Source: Belnapia mucosa (GTDB taxonomy: Bacteria > Pseudomonadota > Alphaproteobacteria > Acetobacterales > Acetobacteraceae). From it: 64,000 bases of DNA. The notes under the pieces are model-generated. The model was not told the origin of the DNA. It ran no database searches and saw nothing but the letters and a program-made list of their open reading frames with translations. The stretch is taken from NCBI RefSeq assembly GCF_016775475.1, contig NZ_JAEUXJ010000004.1:310001-374000 (forward strand), written 5' to 3'. Each line of letters opens with the position of its first letter. Within the stretch, counting starts at the first letter, position 1. Shown here one piece after another: positions 10,724 through 24,096 of this stretch. The translations under genes and the position numbers were made by a program.

Positions 10724-11707
10724 ATGGACGGATACTTTCCGCTCGAGACAGGTCGCCGCCGGACGCTCAAGGCCGCTATCGGCTGCGTCGGCACCGGCCT
10801 GCACAGCGGCAAGCGCGTCGCCCTCACCCTGCGGCCCGCCGCCGCCGGGACGGGCATCCGCTTCCGCCGCACCGATATCGGCTTCGAGATCCAGGCCCTC
10901 TACGACAATGTGGTCGAGACCCGGCTCTGCACCGCGCTCGGCCTGCCGAATGCGCCGGAAGCGCGCATCCGCACGGTCGAGCATGTGATGGCGGCGCTGG
11001 CCGGCTGCGGCGTGGATGACGCGATCGTCGAGGTCGACGGCCCCGAGGTGCCGATCCTCGATGGCTCCGCCGCGCCCTTCGTCTTCCTGATCGACTGCAC
11101 GGGCCTTCTCGCCCAAGCCAGCCCCGGCCTGCCGGAAGCGATCGAGGTCCTGCGCCCGGTCAGGGTGCAGGATGGCGAAGGCCCGGACGCCGCCTGGGCC
11201 GCGCTGGCGCCCTCCGCCGGCGACCGGCTGGAAGCCTCCCTCACCATCGATTTCCCCGGCACCGCCATCGGCCGGCAGTCGCTCTCCATGCGCATTTCGC
11301 CCCAGGCCTTCCGGGCCGGGCTGGCCGAGGCGCGGACCTTCACCCTGGCCGCCGAGGTGGCCCAGCTCCGCGCCGCTGGCCTTGCCCAGGGCGGCAGCCT
11401 CGACAATGCCGTGGTGGTGGACGGGCCGCTGGTGCTGAACCCGGGCGGGCTGCGCCAGGCGGATGAGTTCGTCCGGCACAAGCTGCTGGATGCGGTGGGC
11501 GACCTGGCCCTGGCCGGCGCGCCGCTGCGGGCCCGCTTCTCCGGCCATCGCTCCGGCCATGGACTGAACAACCGGCTGCTGCATGCGCTCTTCGCCGATC
11601 CGGCGAATTGGCGGGCGGTGCCGTCGCTCTCGACCATCGGCCTGCCGGTTCCGGCCGAGGGCGTCGCCGCCCGGCTGCCGGCCGCCGCCGCCGCGGCGGT
11701 GGCCTGA
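10724..11707 (+). CDS. lpxC: UDP-3-O-acyl-N-acetylglucosamine deacetylase
   Basis: LpxC is the zinc deacetylase of the committed step of lipid A synthesis; 327 residues. The N-terminus RRTLKAAIGCVGTGLHSG is typical. Zinc ligands are expected in VEHVMAALAG (near residue 86) and in HKLLDAVGDLAL (near residue 252); GHGLNNRL near residue 280 supplies the C-terminal histidine. ATG 10724 has an AGGGG site ten bases upstream. A TTG at 10616 would give 36 extra residues that do not fit the family. Confidence 0.95.
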   Translation: MDGYFPLETGRRRTLKAAIGCVGTGLHSGKRVALTLRPAAAGTGIRFRRTDIGFEIQALYDNVVETRLCTALGLPNAPEARIRTVEHVMAALAGCGVDDAIVEVDGPEVPILDGSAAPFVFLIDCTGLLAQASPGLPEAIEVLRPVRVQDGEGPDAAWAALAPSAGDRLEASLTIDFPGTAIGRQSLSMRISPQAFRAGLAEARTFTLAAEVAQLRAAGLAQGGSLDNAVVVDGPLVLNPGGLRQADEFVRHKLLDAVGDLALAGAPLRARFSGHRSGHGLNNRLLHALFADPANWRAVPSLSTIGLPVPAEGVAARLPAAAAAAVA

Positions 11708-11789
11708 GCGCAGAGGGCGTCCCAAAGGGCTCCCCTGTGGACCCGGGCCGCCGCGTGCTATAGAGCCCGTCCCCTCTCACGACCGGGCC

Positions 11790-12656
11790 ATGATGATCCG
11801 ACGCCTCCCTTCCCTGCCCGCGCTTTGCCTCGCCCTGCTGGCGCTGCCGGGCTGTTCCCTGTTCGGCGGCAACTGGGACGGCAAGCAGTCCAGCCTCGAC
11901 CGAGATCAGATCTCACGGACGAGCAACACCGTGGACCGCTCCCCGGAAGGGCTCTACGCCGCCGGGATCGAGGCGCTGCAGGCCAAGCGCTACCAGGCCG
12001 CAGTCGATCTCTTTGACCAAGTGGAGCGGGACCATCCCTTCTCGGCCTGGGCGACCAACGCCAAGATCATGTCGGCTTTTGGCGAGTATCAGCGCAACCG
12101 CTACACCGAAGCGGTCGGCGCGCTCGACCGCTTCATCCAGCTGCATCCGGCGCATCGCGACATCGCCTATGCCTATTACCTGCGCGCGCTCTGCTATTAT
12201 GAGCAGATCGCCGAGGCGGACCGTGACCAGCGCACCACGGAACAGGCCATGGCAGCGCTGCAGGATGTGGTGAACCGCTTCCCCGACAGCGCCTATGCGC
12301 GTGATGCGCGGCTCAAGCTCGATCTCGGCCGCGACCATCTGGCGGGCAAGGAGATGAATATCGGCCGCTTCTACCAGCGGCAGAAGCTCTACGGCGCCGC
12401 GATCGGCCGCTTCAAGCGGGTGGTGGAGGATTACCAGACCACCAACCACGTGCCCGAGGCGCTGCACCGGCTGACCGAGATCTACCTCACCCTCGGCCTG
12501 GTGGATGAGGCGAAGAAGACCGCCGCCGTGCTCGGCCACAACTTCCCCGGCAGCCCCTGGTATCAGGACAGCTACGCGCTGCTGGTGGACGGGGCGCCGC
12601 GGGCCGAGGGCGACCGGCCCGGCTTCGCCCGCCGTGCCTGGAACTGGATCTTCTAA
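11790..12656 (+). CDS. bamD: Outer membrane assembly lipoprotein BamD (ComL)
   Basis: BamD is an essential lipoprotein of the BAM complex that inserts beta-barrel proteins in the outer membrane. The 288-residue product begins with a lipoprotein signal whose lipobox is LPGC near residue 19. TPR-like helical repeats follow (EGLYAAGIEALQAKRYQAA, then AYYLRALCYYEQI). QRTTEQAMAALQDVVNRFPDSAYA is characteristic of BamD and is described here only by its position near residues 150-173. A second ATG directly follows the first. Downstream recN starts seven bases after the stop. Confidence 0.93.
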   Translation: MMIRRLPSLPALCLALLALPGCSLFGGNWDGKQSSLDRDQISRTSNTVDRSPEGLYAAGIEALQAKRYQAAVDLFDQVERDHPFSAWATNAKIMSAFGEYQRNRYTEAVGALDRFIQLHPAHRDIAYAYYLRALCYYEQIAEADRDQRTTEQAMAALQDVVNRFPDSAYARDARLKLDLGRDHLAGKEMNIGRFYQRQKLYGAAIGRFKRVVEDYQTTNHVPEALHRLTEIYLTLGLVDEAKKTAAVLGHNFPGSPWYQDSYALLVDGAPRAEGDRPGFARRAWNWIF

Positions 12657-12663
12657 CCGACCC

Positions 12664-16499
<3,836 letters not shown>

Positions 16500-16556
16500 C
16501 ACCCTTCCTTAACCGCGACGGGGCGAGGATGGCAGCGCAAAACGCAAGCGACCTCC

Positions 16557-17762
16557 ATGCTCACCGCAACGGATCTCGGCTTCTGGGCCAGGCAGGCCTC
16601 CGCTCAACCTGCATTGCCGGGCCTCGGCGGCAGCGCCGCGACGCCGCCCTCGGCCCTGCCGGCGATGAGCGGCAGCACGCAGGACAGTATCGAGCTTTCG
16701 GTGCAGGCGCGGCTGCTGCTCGGATTGATCCAGACGCTGAATGGCGGACAGCCACCGGGGACGGGGCCGCAGATCTATGGGCCGCCGGGGATCCGGCTGA
16801 CCGCGCCGGGGGCGGGCAGCCTGACCGGACCGGGCAATCTCGTCGCCGTCTCGGGCCCTGACGGATCGCCCGCTGTCGCCGGGGTGGAGGTCGATCCGGA
16901 CTCCACCGGCACGGCCAGCGCGACCACCGCCATCACCCCATCGGGCGGGGCGAGCACGGAGGTCAGCGCGGCAACGGGGGACAACCGGATCAACGCCTAT
17001 GCGCTGGTTGCCGACCGGGCGCGCTCGGCCTCGCTGCGCGTCGCGACGGGCGGGGGCCGGGACCTGATCGCGGCGGAGACCACGGGGCGGCTCAGCCTGG
17101 AGGCCGGGGCGGGGGATGACCAGGTTGCCGCCCGCTTCGGTGATGCCAGCGAGATCGATCTCGGCGAGGGCGACAACCTGGCCACCCTGACCGGGCATTT
17201 CGGCACGGTGCGCAGCGGCAAGGGCCATGACGTGATCGCGGTGCAGGGCATGGGGACCACGGTCGATGCCGGCGCCGGGAACGACACGGTCAGCGGCGCG
17301 CAATGGGTGAATGCGGGAGCGGGCCGGGACAGCATCACCCTCGGCAATGCCGATCTCTCGATGCTGGTTTATCGGCGCGGCGACGGGGCGGACGAAATCA
17401 CCCTCGCCCCGGTCGAGAGCGGGGTGCGGCCGGGGAGCGCGCGGCCGGTGATCGGTGACGAGTCAGGCGCGATCGAGGCTCGGGCGATCGGGATGGGATC
17501 CTGGGACGGCTTCCGCATGGACCTGCCCGCGCCGGACGAGCCGGGCCATGGCAGCGCGCATGCGGCGCTGGTGCTGCGGGACGTGACGGAGGCGGAGGTC
17601 ACCGCCCGGCTGGATGGAACCGACCTCACCCTCACCCTGCCGACCAAGGGGGATTCGATCACCATCCACAACTACACGCCGGGCCGGGTGAGCTTCATCT
17701 TCGATGACCGCGCGAATGGCGGCGGGATCACCGGCCGGCGGATGCTTGCGGGGATCGGCTAA
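16557..17762 (+). CDS. Protein of unknown function with RTX-like Gly/Asp repeats
   Basis: I do not recognise the 401-residue protein as a named family. After a Pro/Ala-rich N-terminus there is a helical stretch (ELSVQARLLLGLIQTLNGG). Between about residues 155 and 265 lie at least five units resembling the RTX calcium-binding nonapeptide: GAGDDQVAA, GEGDNLATL, GKGHDVIAV, GAGNDTVSG and GAGRDSITL. No Sec signal is visible. RTX repeats usually mark type I secreted proteins, but no type I exporter is nearby, so secretion is inference. The gene has no obvious operon partner, and a convergent peptidase gene overlaps it by four bases. The ribosome site is weak. Confidence 0.7.
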   Translation: MLTATDLGFWARQASAQPALPGLGGSAATPPSALPAMSGSTQDSIELSVQARLLLGLIQTLNGGQPPGTGPQIYGPPGIRLTAPGAGSLTGPGNLVAVSGPDGSPAVAGVEVDPDSTGTASATTAITPSGGASTEVSAATGDNRINAYALVADRARSASLRVATGGGRDLIAAETTGRLSLEAGAGDDQVAARFGDASEIDLGEGDNLATLTGHFGTVRSGKGHDVIAVQGMGTTVDAGAGNDTVSGAQWVNAGAGRDSITLGNADLSMLVYRRGDGADEITLAPVESGVRPGSARPVIGDESGAIEARAIGMGSWDGFRMDLPAPDEPGHGSAHAALVLRDVTEAEVTARLDGTDLTLTLPTKGDSITIHNYTPGRVSFIFDDRANGGGITGRRMLAGIG

Positions 17763-19528
17763 AGTGGACGGCAGGCCCCTTCCAGCCAGGACCGCGTCGC
17801 CGGGTCGCAATCCGGCCCGACCTCCGCCAGCACCCGCGCCTGATAGGCATCCACCCAGTCCCGTTCGGCGGGCGTCAGCAGCGCCGGTTCGATCAGGGCG
17901 CGGTCATAGGGGGCGAGCGTCAGCGTTTCGAATTCCAGGAAAGGCTTCACCCCATCCGGCTGCGGCTCCGCCTCCCGCACCAGCAACAGGTTCTCGATGC
18001 GGATGCCGTATTGGCCGGGCAGGTAGTAGCCGGGCTCGTCCGAGAGGATCATGCCCGGCGCCAGCGGCACCGGCTTGGCGGCGCGGCTGATCGAGACCGG
18101 CCCCTCATGCACCGAGAGGAAGCTGCCGACGCCATGCCCGGTCCCATGGTCGAAATCGAGCCCCGCCTGCCACAGCGCCCGCCGGGCGATGGCATCGATA
18201 TGCGGACCGGCAACGCCCTTCGGGAAGCGCAGCGTGGCGAGGCCGATATGGCCCTGCAGTACCCGGGTGTAGCGGGCGCGCAGCCCCTCCGGTGCCGGGC
18301 CGGGCCCGGTCCAGAGGGTGCGGGTCACGTCGGTGGTGCCGTTGAGGAATTGGCCGCCGCTATCGACCAGGTAGCACTCATCGGCACGGATCGGCCGGTT
18401 GCTCTCCGGCGTCACGCGGTAATGGACGATGGCGCCATTCTCACCCGCGCCGCTGATGGCGGGGAAGCTCTCCGCCTGGAAGAGCGGGACTTCGCGGCGG
18501 AAGGCGAGCAGGCGCTCGGCGGCGCTGAGCTCGCTCTCCCGCCCCGTCGGCGCCGCGGCGGCGAACCAGGCCAGGAAGCGGGCGAGCGCCACCGCATCGC
18601 GGCGATGCGCGGACCGTGCCCCCTCCTGCTCCACGGCATTCTTGCAGGCGCGCGGCAGGCGGCAGGGATCCTCGCCGGGGACAAGGGTGGCGCCGCCCTC
18701 GCGCAGCCGGGCGGCGAACCAGGCGGGCGTCGCCTCCGGGTCGAGCCGGACGCGGCGGCCGGCGAGCCCGGCCAGCGCCGCCGGCAGCTCGGCCCGCGGC
18801 CGCACCACCACATCATTGCCGAGATGGGCGCGGGTCTCGGACGGAACCTTGCCCGGCTCCATATAGAGCTCGGCCGAGGCATCGGCGCGCAGCAGGGCGA
18901 AGCCGAGGGCGAGCGGAGTATGGCCGAGGTCGCCGCCGCGGATGTTCAGCAGCCAGGCGAGCGAATGCGGGTCGGCCAGCACGGCGGCATCCTCGCCGGC
19001 GGCGCGCAGCGCCTCGGCCGCCTTGGCGCGTTTCTCGGCGGCAGAGAGGCCGGCATAGCGGAGCGGGTGCGGCCGGGCCGGGGCCATGGGCGGGGCCGGC
19101 CGGTCGGCCCAGACGGCATCCAGCGGATTGGCCGGGAGCGGCACGAAGGTGAGGCCGGGCTTCTCCAGCCGGCCCAGCGCCGCCTCGGAATGCAGCCAGG
19201 GGTCGTAGCCGATCCGCTTGCCCGCGGCATGCTCGGCCAGCCAGTCGGCGGCCGGCTGTTCGGTGATATGCCGCTGTTCCCACAGCGCCGGGTCGGTCTG
19301 CTGCGCCGCCTGGGTGGTGTAGCGGCCATCGGTGAAGAGGGCGGCGCGGTCCATCAGCACCACGGCCAGACCGGCGCTGCCGGTGAAGCCCGTCAGCCAA
19401 GCCAGCCGCTCGCCGGAAGGTGGGACATATTCGCCCAGGTATTCGTCGGCGCGGGGGATCAGGAAGCCATCCACCCCGGCTCGGGCGAGTTCGGCACGCA
19501 GGGCGGAGAGGCGTTCGGCGGGGGTCAT
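17759..19528 (-). CDS. Xaa-Pro aminopeptidase (M24B, long form)
   Basis: This is a cytoplasmic metallopeptidase releasing N-terminal residues before proline; 589 residues, the long three-domain aminopeptidase P type. Two creatinase-like N-terminal domains (PRADEYLGEYVPP near residue 25) precede the pita-bread catalytic domain. Metal ligands are expected in YLVDSGGQF and GTTDVTRTLW, in HGTGHGVGSFLSVHEGP, and in the glutamates of LSDEPGYYLPG and GIRIENLLLV. ATG 19528 removes 24 unlikely residues of the longer open frame. Confidence 0.9.
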   Translation of the reverse strand: MTPAERLSALRAELARAGVDGFLIPRADEYLGEYVPPSGERLAWLTGFTGSAGLAVVLMDRAALFTDGRYTTQAAQQTDPALWEQRHITEQPAADWLAEHAAGKRIGYDPWLHSEAALGRLEKPGLTFVPLPANPLDAVWADRPAPPMAPARPHPLRYAGLSAAEKRAKAAEALRAAGEDAAVLADPHSLAWLLNIRGGDLGHTPLALGFALLRADASAELYMEPGKVPSETRAHLGNDVVVRPRAELPAALAGLAGRRVRLDPEATPAWFAARLREGGATLVPGEDPCRLPRACKNAVEQEGARSAHRRDAVALARFLAWFAAAAPTGRESELSAAERLLAFRREVPLFQAESFPAISGAGENGAIVHYRVTPESNRPIRADECYLVDSGGQFLNGTTDVTRTLWTGPGPAPEGLRARYTRVLQGHIGLATLRFPKGVAGPHIDAIARRALWQAGLDFDHGTGHGVGSFLSVHEGPVSISRAAKPVPLAPGMILSDEPGYYLPGQYGIRIENLLLVREAEPQPDGVKPFLEFETLTLAPYDRALIEPALLTPAERDWVDAYQARVLAEVGPDCDPATRSWLEGACRPL

Positions 19529-19705
19529 CGGCTGATCTCGCGAAGTGGTAAACCAAAAATGCAGGGGCTCACGAAAAGCCCCGCGCTGAATGCATAGCAA
19601 GCCCGTAAGCTTCGCACGGGAAACAATGCTGATGCGGGCCTAATTGCTGCACTGCGAAGCGCGACGGCCAAACTCGCCGCGCAAGAACAGATTGGAACCC
19701 AGAAC

Positions 19706-19984
19706 ATGGATGCCCGCATGACCAAGGCGGAGGCCGCGCTGCTCCTCCCCCTTCCCCGCAACCCCGCCGCCGAGCAGATCGCCGCGCTGCGTGAGGCGGC
19801 CGGTCGCGCGAACCAGGCGAAGCTGCTGCAGGGCCTGGCCCGCATCGCCGATGTCGTCTTCGGCTGGCCCGCCCGCGCCCGGGTGCGCGCCGAGCTGGCC
19901 TCGCTCTCCGACCGTGAGCTGACCGATATCGGCCTGACCCGCGGCGATCTCGACGCCGTCTCCAAGGGCGACCTGGCCCGCTAA
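19706..19984 (+). CDS. DUF1127 domain protein
   Basis: This is a 92-residue protein. Its C-terminal half, RARVRAELASLSDRELTDIG followed by LTRGDLDAV, matches the DUF1127 pattern. Some DUF1127 proteins in alphaproteobacteria take part in RNA turnover and phosphate/carbon responses; the role here is unknown. A 177-base non-coding stretch precedes it (shared with the divergent peptidase gene), so it has room for its own promoter. Its stop overlaps the convergent prmA stop. Confidence 0.8.
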   Translation: MDARMTKAEAALLLPLPRNPAAEQIAALREAAGRANQAKLLQGLARIADVVFGWPARARVRAELASLSDRELTDIGLTRGDLDAVSKGDLAR

Positions 19985-20874
19985 CCGCGGCGGCGCAGGA
20001 CCAGCGTGGTCCAGGCGCCGATATTGATCCGCCGCTCCAGCACCAGCCCCTGGCGGCGATGCGCCGCCAGCACCATCCTCGCTTGGCTGCCCAGCAGCCC
20101 GGCGAGGATGGCGGTGCCGCCCGGCGCCAGATGCCCCGCCAGCTGATGCGCCATGGCGCAGAGCGGCCGGGCCAGGATATTGGCGAAGATCAGGTCGTAG
20201 CACTGGCCGCGTAGCGCCCGGCTGCGCCAGCCATTCGCCAGCAGCGGCCGGACCAGGCGCTGCACCGCATTCAGCGCCGCATTCTCCCGCGCCACCCGCA
20301 CCGACCAGGGGTCGATATCACTCGCCAGCACCGGCCGCTTCAGCCCGCGGGCCGCGGCCAGCGCCAGGATGGCCGAGCCGGTGCCGAGATCGAGGATCCG
20401 GCCCGGATGTCGATGCGCCATCCCCTCGAAAGCCATCAGGCAGCCCTGGGTCGAGGCATGCTCGCCGCTGCCGAAGGCCATGCCGGCATCCAGCCGCAGC
20501 ACGATCCGGCCGTATTCCGGCGGGTTCGGCAGATGGGTCGGGCGGATCAGGAAGCGCCGGCCGATCGGCGTCTCGGGGAAGCTCTCGATGGTCCGGGCCA
20601 GCCAGCCCTCGGCCTCGATCGGGCCGGCCTGCACCGCCGGCTGGTCGATGCCGGAGATCAGGGCGGCGAGCGCAAGGGCGCCGGCCAGTTCCTCCTCGCC
20701 CGCCCCCATCTCGCGGATACCTTCGATCCGCCAAGTCTCGGCCGGCTCCTCACGGAAATAGGCGACGGTGGCGCAGACGGTCTGCAAAGCCGATTCGAAG
20801 GCGGGCACGGCCTCCTCGGGCAGGCCCTCGATCGCCAGGACCTCCAGCGGCTCGGTGCGGCGGCGGGAAAGCAT
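19981..20874 (-). CDS. prmA: Ribosomal protein L11 methyltransferase
   Basis: PrmA is a SAM-dependent methyltransferase that trimethylates ribosomal protein L11; 297 residues. It has MAFGSGEHASTQGCLMAFEG near residue 160, the SAM loop ILDLGTGSAILALAAARG near residue 185 and FANILARPL near residue 237. The start at 20874 overlaps the uvrD stop by one base, so it is probably cotranscribed downstream of uvrD. A much longer open frame upstream is a shadow of uvrD. Confidence 0.9.
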   Translation of the reverse strand: MLSRRRTEPLEVLAIEGLPEEAVPAFESALQTVCATVAYFREEPAETWRIEGIREMGAGEEELAGALALAALISGIDQPAVQAGPIEAEGWLARTIESFPETPIGRRFLIRPTHLPNPPEYGRIVLRLDAGMAFGSGEHASTQGCLMAFEGMAHRHPGRILDLGTGSAILALAAARGLKRPVLASDIDPWSVRVARENAALNAVQRLVRPLLANGWRSRALRGQCYDLIFANILARPLCAMAHQLAGHLAPGGTAILAGLLGSQARMVLAAHRRQGLVLERRINIGAWTTLVLRRRG

Positions 20875-23099
20875 CAGACGCGCTCCAGGAAGCTGTCGAG
20901 CACCCGCTTCGGGTCCGATTTCTCGAAATCCACCTCCACCCGGTTGTCCTCCACCGCCGTGACCCGGCCATAGCCGAATTTCTTGTGGAAGACCCGCTCG
21001 CCCACCTTTAGCGGCTGGGCATGGGCGGGACGGGCCTGCACTTCCCAGGCGCCGGCCTCGATGACGCGGGGCTTGCGCGATTGCAGCCCGCCGGTGCCGG
21101 TGAAGACCGAGGGCATCTCGGCCATCCGCTGGCGCGCCATGCTGGCGCTGCCCTCGCGCTGGATATGCGCTGCCGGCAATTCCTCGAGGAAGCGGCTGGG
21201 GACGGAGGCGGACCAATTGCCATAGATCCGGCGATTGGCGGCGCAGGAGATGATGGCCAGCTTCCGCGCCCTTGTGATGCCGACATAGGCAAGGCGCCGC
21301 TCCTCCTCGAGCCCTTTCTCGCCACCTTCCTCCATGGCGCGGGCATGGGGGAAGAGGCCTTCCTCCCAGCCGGGCAGGAAGACGGTGTCGAATTCCAGCC
21401 CTTTCGCGGCATGCAGCGTCATCAGCGAGAGCCGGTCGCCCTCGGCGCTCTCGTCATTCTCCATCACCAGCGCGACATGTTCGAGGAAGCCGGTAAGGCT
21501 TTCGAATTCCCCGAGGGCGCGGATGAACTCCTTCAGGTTCTCCAGCCGGCCCGGTGCTTCGGGCGACTTGTCCTGCTTCCACATCTCCGTATAGCCGCTC
21601 TCGTCGAGCAGCGTGGCAGCCATGACCACATGGCCCTCCCGCGCCAGCCCCTCGCGCCAGCGAGCGAAGCCCTGCAGCAGCTCGCCCAGCGCGCCGCGTG
21701 GCCGGGCGGTGAGCGTCGGCAGCAGGCGCCCGGCGGCGACGACCAGCGGGATGCTCTCGGCCCGGGCGATCTCGTGCATGCGGCGCATGGCGGTATCGCC
21801 CAGGCCCCGCTTCGGGGTGTTCACGATCCGCTCGAAAGCCAAGTCATCGGCCGGCTGAGCGAGGACGCGGAGATAGGCGAGCGCGTCGCGGATTTCCGCC
21901 CGCTCGTAGAATTTCAGCCCGCCGACGACGCGATAGGGCAGGCCGAGGGTGATCATCCGCTCCTCGAAGGCGCGGGTCTGGAAGCCGGCGCGGACCAGGA
22001 TGGCGATCTCGGCCAGCTTGTGGCCGCTGCGGCGGAAGGCCTCGATCCGCTCGCCCACCATCCGCGCCTCCTCGTCGGAGTCCCAGAGGGAGACGACACG
22101 GACCTTCTCGCCATCCGCATCGTTGCGGCCGGCGCGCAGCGTCTTGCCGAGCCGGCCGCTGTTATGCGCGATCAGATGCGAGGCGGCGGCGAGGATCGGC
22201 TTGGTGGAGCGGTAGTTGCTCTCGAGCCGGACCACCTTGGCGTTCGGGAAATCCTTCTCAAAGCGGAGGATGTTCTCGATCTCGGCGCCGCGCCAGGAAT
22301 AGATCGACTGGTCGTCGTCGCCGACGCAGCAGATGTTGCGATGCGTCTGCGCCAGCAGCCGCAGCCAATAATACTGAACCAGGTTGGTATCCTGATACTC
22401 GTCCACCAGGATGTAGCGTAGCCGCCGGTGCCAATCCGCCAACACCTCGGGATGGGTGCGGAAGATCTCCGTCATGTGCAGCATCAGGTCGCCGAAGTCG
22501 CAGCAATTCAGGTCGCGCAGCCGCGCCTGATAGGCGGCATAGAGGGCGCGCGCCTTGCCGCCGGCATAATCGGTGTCCTCCACCGGCGTGATGCGCCCGG
22601 GCGCGAGGCCGCGATCCTTCCAGCGCTGGATCTGGCCCATCAGCCCCTGGGCCGGCCAGCGCTTGAGGTCAATCCCCCCGGCTTCCATCAGCTGCTTCAG
22701 CAGCCGCATCTGGTCGTCCGAATCGAGGATGGTGAAGCCGCTCGTCAGCCCGACCAGCTCGGCATGGCGGCGCAGCATCCGGGCGCAGAGCGCATGGAAG
22801 GTGCCGAGCCAGAGCCCTTCGGCCGGCTGGCCGAGGATGGCGGAGACGCGTTCTCGCATCTCCCGCGCCGCCTTGTTGGTAAAGGTCACGGCCAGGACCT
22901 GGCCGGGCCAGGCGCGGCCGCTCTTCAGCAGATGCGCGAAGCGGGTCGTCAGCACCCGGGTCTTGCCGGTGCCGGCGCCCGCCAGGATCAGGACGGGACC
23001 GTCGAGCGTCTCGACCGCCTCGCGCTGCTCGGGGTTGAGGCGCGCGAGGTAGTCGTCGCCCGAGGGAGAGCCAGGAGGGGTGGGGAGTGGTGCGGACAC
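20874..23099 (-). CDS. uvrD: ATP-dependent DNA helicase UvrD/PcrA
   Basis: This is a superfamily 1 3'-5' helicase of nucleotide-excision and mismatch repair; 741 residues. It begins with the Q-motif-like LNPEQREAVE, then Walker A AGAGTGKT (residues 40-47) and VDEYQDTN (motif II). DDDQSIYSWRGA (motif III) and VTLMTLHAAKGLEFD-like motif V follow (here LSLMTLHAAKGLEFD). The C-terminus FGYGRVTAVEDNRVEVDFE is the Tudor-like RNA-polymerase-binding segment found in UvrD/PcrA. I chose GTG 23099; the frame stays open to 23225, but that would run further into the divergent permease gene. Confidence 0.93.
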   Translation of the reverse strand: MSAPLPTPPGSPSGDDYLARLNPEQREAVETLDGPVLILAGAGTGKTRVLTTRFAHLLKSGRAWPGQVLAVTFTNKAAREMRERVSAILGQPAEGLWLGTFHALCARMLRRHAELVGLTSGFTILDSDDQMRLLKQLMEAGGIDLKRWPAQGLMGQIQRWKDRGLAPGRITPVEDTDYAGGKARALYAAYQARLRDLNCCDFGDLMLHMTEIFRTHPEVLADWHRRLRYILVDEYQDTNLVQYYWLRLLAQTHRNICCVGDDDQSIYSWRGAEIENILRFEKDFPNAKVVRLESNYRSTKPILAAASHLIAHNSGRLGKTLRAGRNDADGEKVRVVSLWDSDEEARMVGERIEAFRRSGHKLAEIAILVRAGFQTRAFEERMITLGLPYRVVGGLKFYERAEIRDALAYLRVLAQPADDLAFERIVNTPKRGLGDTAMRRMHEIARAESIPLVVAAGRLLPTLTARPRGALGELLQGFARWREGLAREGHVVMAATLLDESGYTEMWKQDKSPEAPGRLENLKEFIRALGEFESLTGFLEHVALVMENDESAEGDRLSLMTLHAAKGLEFDTVFLPGWEEGLFPHARAMEEGGEKGLEEERRLAYVGITRARKLAIISCAANRRIYGNWSASVPSRFLEELPAAHIQREGSASMARQRMAEMPSVFTGTGGLQSRKPRVIEAGAWEVQARPAHAQPLKVGERVFHKKFGYGRVTAVEDNRVEVDFEKSDPKRVLDSFLERV

Positions 23100-23160
23100 C
23101 CCCCTGCCTATAGAACTTCTGGCGAACCTCTCCAACCGGCTGGACGGCCTGTCCCTCCCC

Positions 23161-24096
23161 TTGGCCCTTCTTCGCTTCCTCGACTGGTCGGCCCGGCATG
23201 GCACAGCGCTGCTGGCGGCCAGCATCTTCGCCGGCGTCGCCTATGCTCCGCTCGCCGCCGCGACCCGGGGGCTGGTGAGCCCGGCGGTCGCGCTGCTGAT
23301 GACGCTGGTGCTGCTGCGGATCGACCCCGCGCAGATCCTCGCCTGGATTCGGCGACCGCTGCTGGTGGCGGGGCTCTCGGCCTGGGTGCTGCTGGCCTGC
23401 CCGCTGATCGCCTGGGGCGCGGCGCGGGCGGCGGGGCTCGACGGGCCGCTCGGCGCCGGGCTGGTGCTGATGGCGGCGAGTTGTTCGGCGACCACGGCGC
23501 CGGCCATCGCCCGGCTGAACGGGCTGGATGCCGAGATCAGCCTGCTGGTCGCGCTGGTGACGACGGCGCTGGTGCCGCTGACCGCGCCGCCGCTGGCGCT
23601 TGGCCTGCTCGGGCTCGACCTCGCCATTTCCATCCCTGGGCTGATGCTCCGGCTGGGGCTGGTGGTGGGGGTGCCGGCACTGCTGGCGCTGCTGCTGCGG
23701 CGCTGGATCGGCCCGGCGCGGCTGGAAGCGGCGGGACGCGGGGTGGATGGGCTGGTCGTGCTGGTGCTGGTGGTCTTCGGCTTCGGGGTGATGGATGGCG
23801 TGCAGGCCCGGCTGCTGGCCGAGCCGCTTTGGGTGCTGGGCGGAACGATCCTCGCCCTGGCCGGCAATCTTGGCCTCAATGCGCTGACCGCACTGCTATG
23901 GCGGCCCGGAGGGCTGCGGCTGGCCCTGGCGGCAGGGCTGCTGGCCGGCAACCGCAACCAGGCGCTGCTCCTGGCGGTGCTGCCGGCCGCGGCCGATCCG
24001 GGCGTGCTGATGTTCTTTGCGCTCGGCCAGGTGCCGATCTTCGTCAGCCCCTTCCTGCTGCGGCCGGCCTATCGGCGGCTGATGCGAGACGCCTAG
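23161..24096 (+). CDS. BASS-like (bile acid:sodium symporter family) permease
   Basis: This is a very hydrophobic protein with about nine to ten membrane segments. GLVLMAASCSATTAPAIARL near residue 105 resembles the family's substrate/sodium-binding stretch, and AGLLAGNRNQALLLAVLP near residue 260 its second repeat. The substrate is unknown. The start is uncertain: GTG 23080 would overlap the uvrD start region, and no ATG occurs, so I use TTG 23161 just before the first helices. The 3' end overlaps the convergent DUF2171 gene by four bases. Confidence 0.6.
   Translation: MALLRFLDWSARHGTALLAASIFAGVAYAPLAAATRGLVSPAVALLMTLVLLRIDPAQILAWIRRPLLVAGLSAWVLLACPLIAWGAARAAGLDGPLGAGLVLMAASCSATTAPAIARLNGLDAEISLLVALVTTALVPLTAPPLALGLLGLDLAISIPGLMLRLGLVVGVPALLALLLRRWIGPARLEAAGRGVDGLVVLVLVVFGFGVMDGVQARLLAEPLWVLGGTILALAGNLGLNALTALLWRPGGLRLALAAGLLAGNRNQALLLAVLPAAADPGVLMFFALGQVPIFVSPFLLRPAYRRLMRDA

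Noticed and set aside
19564..19582. GGGGCT...AGCCCC hairpin as a terminator
   Set aside because: Only six base pairs, lies upstream of two divergent genes, and has no T-tract in a useful direction.
23080..23160. GTG 23080 as start of the BASS-like permease
   Set aside because: It would overlap the 5' end of divergent uvrD; hydrophobic segments begin only after 23161. The true start stays uncertain.
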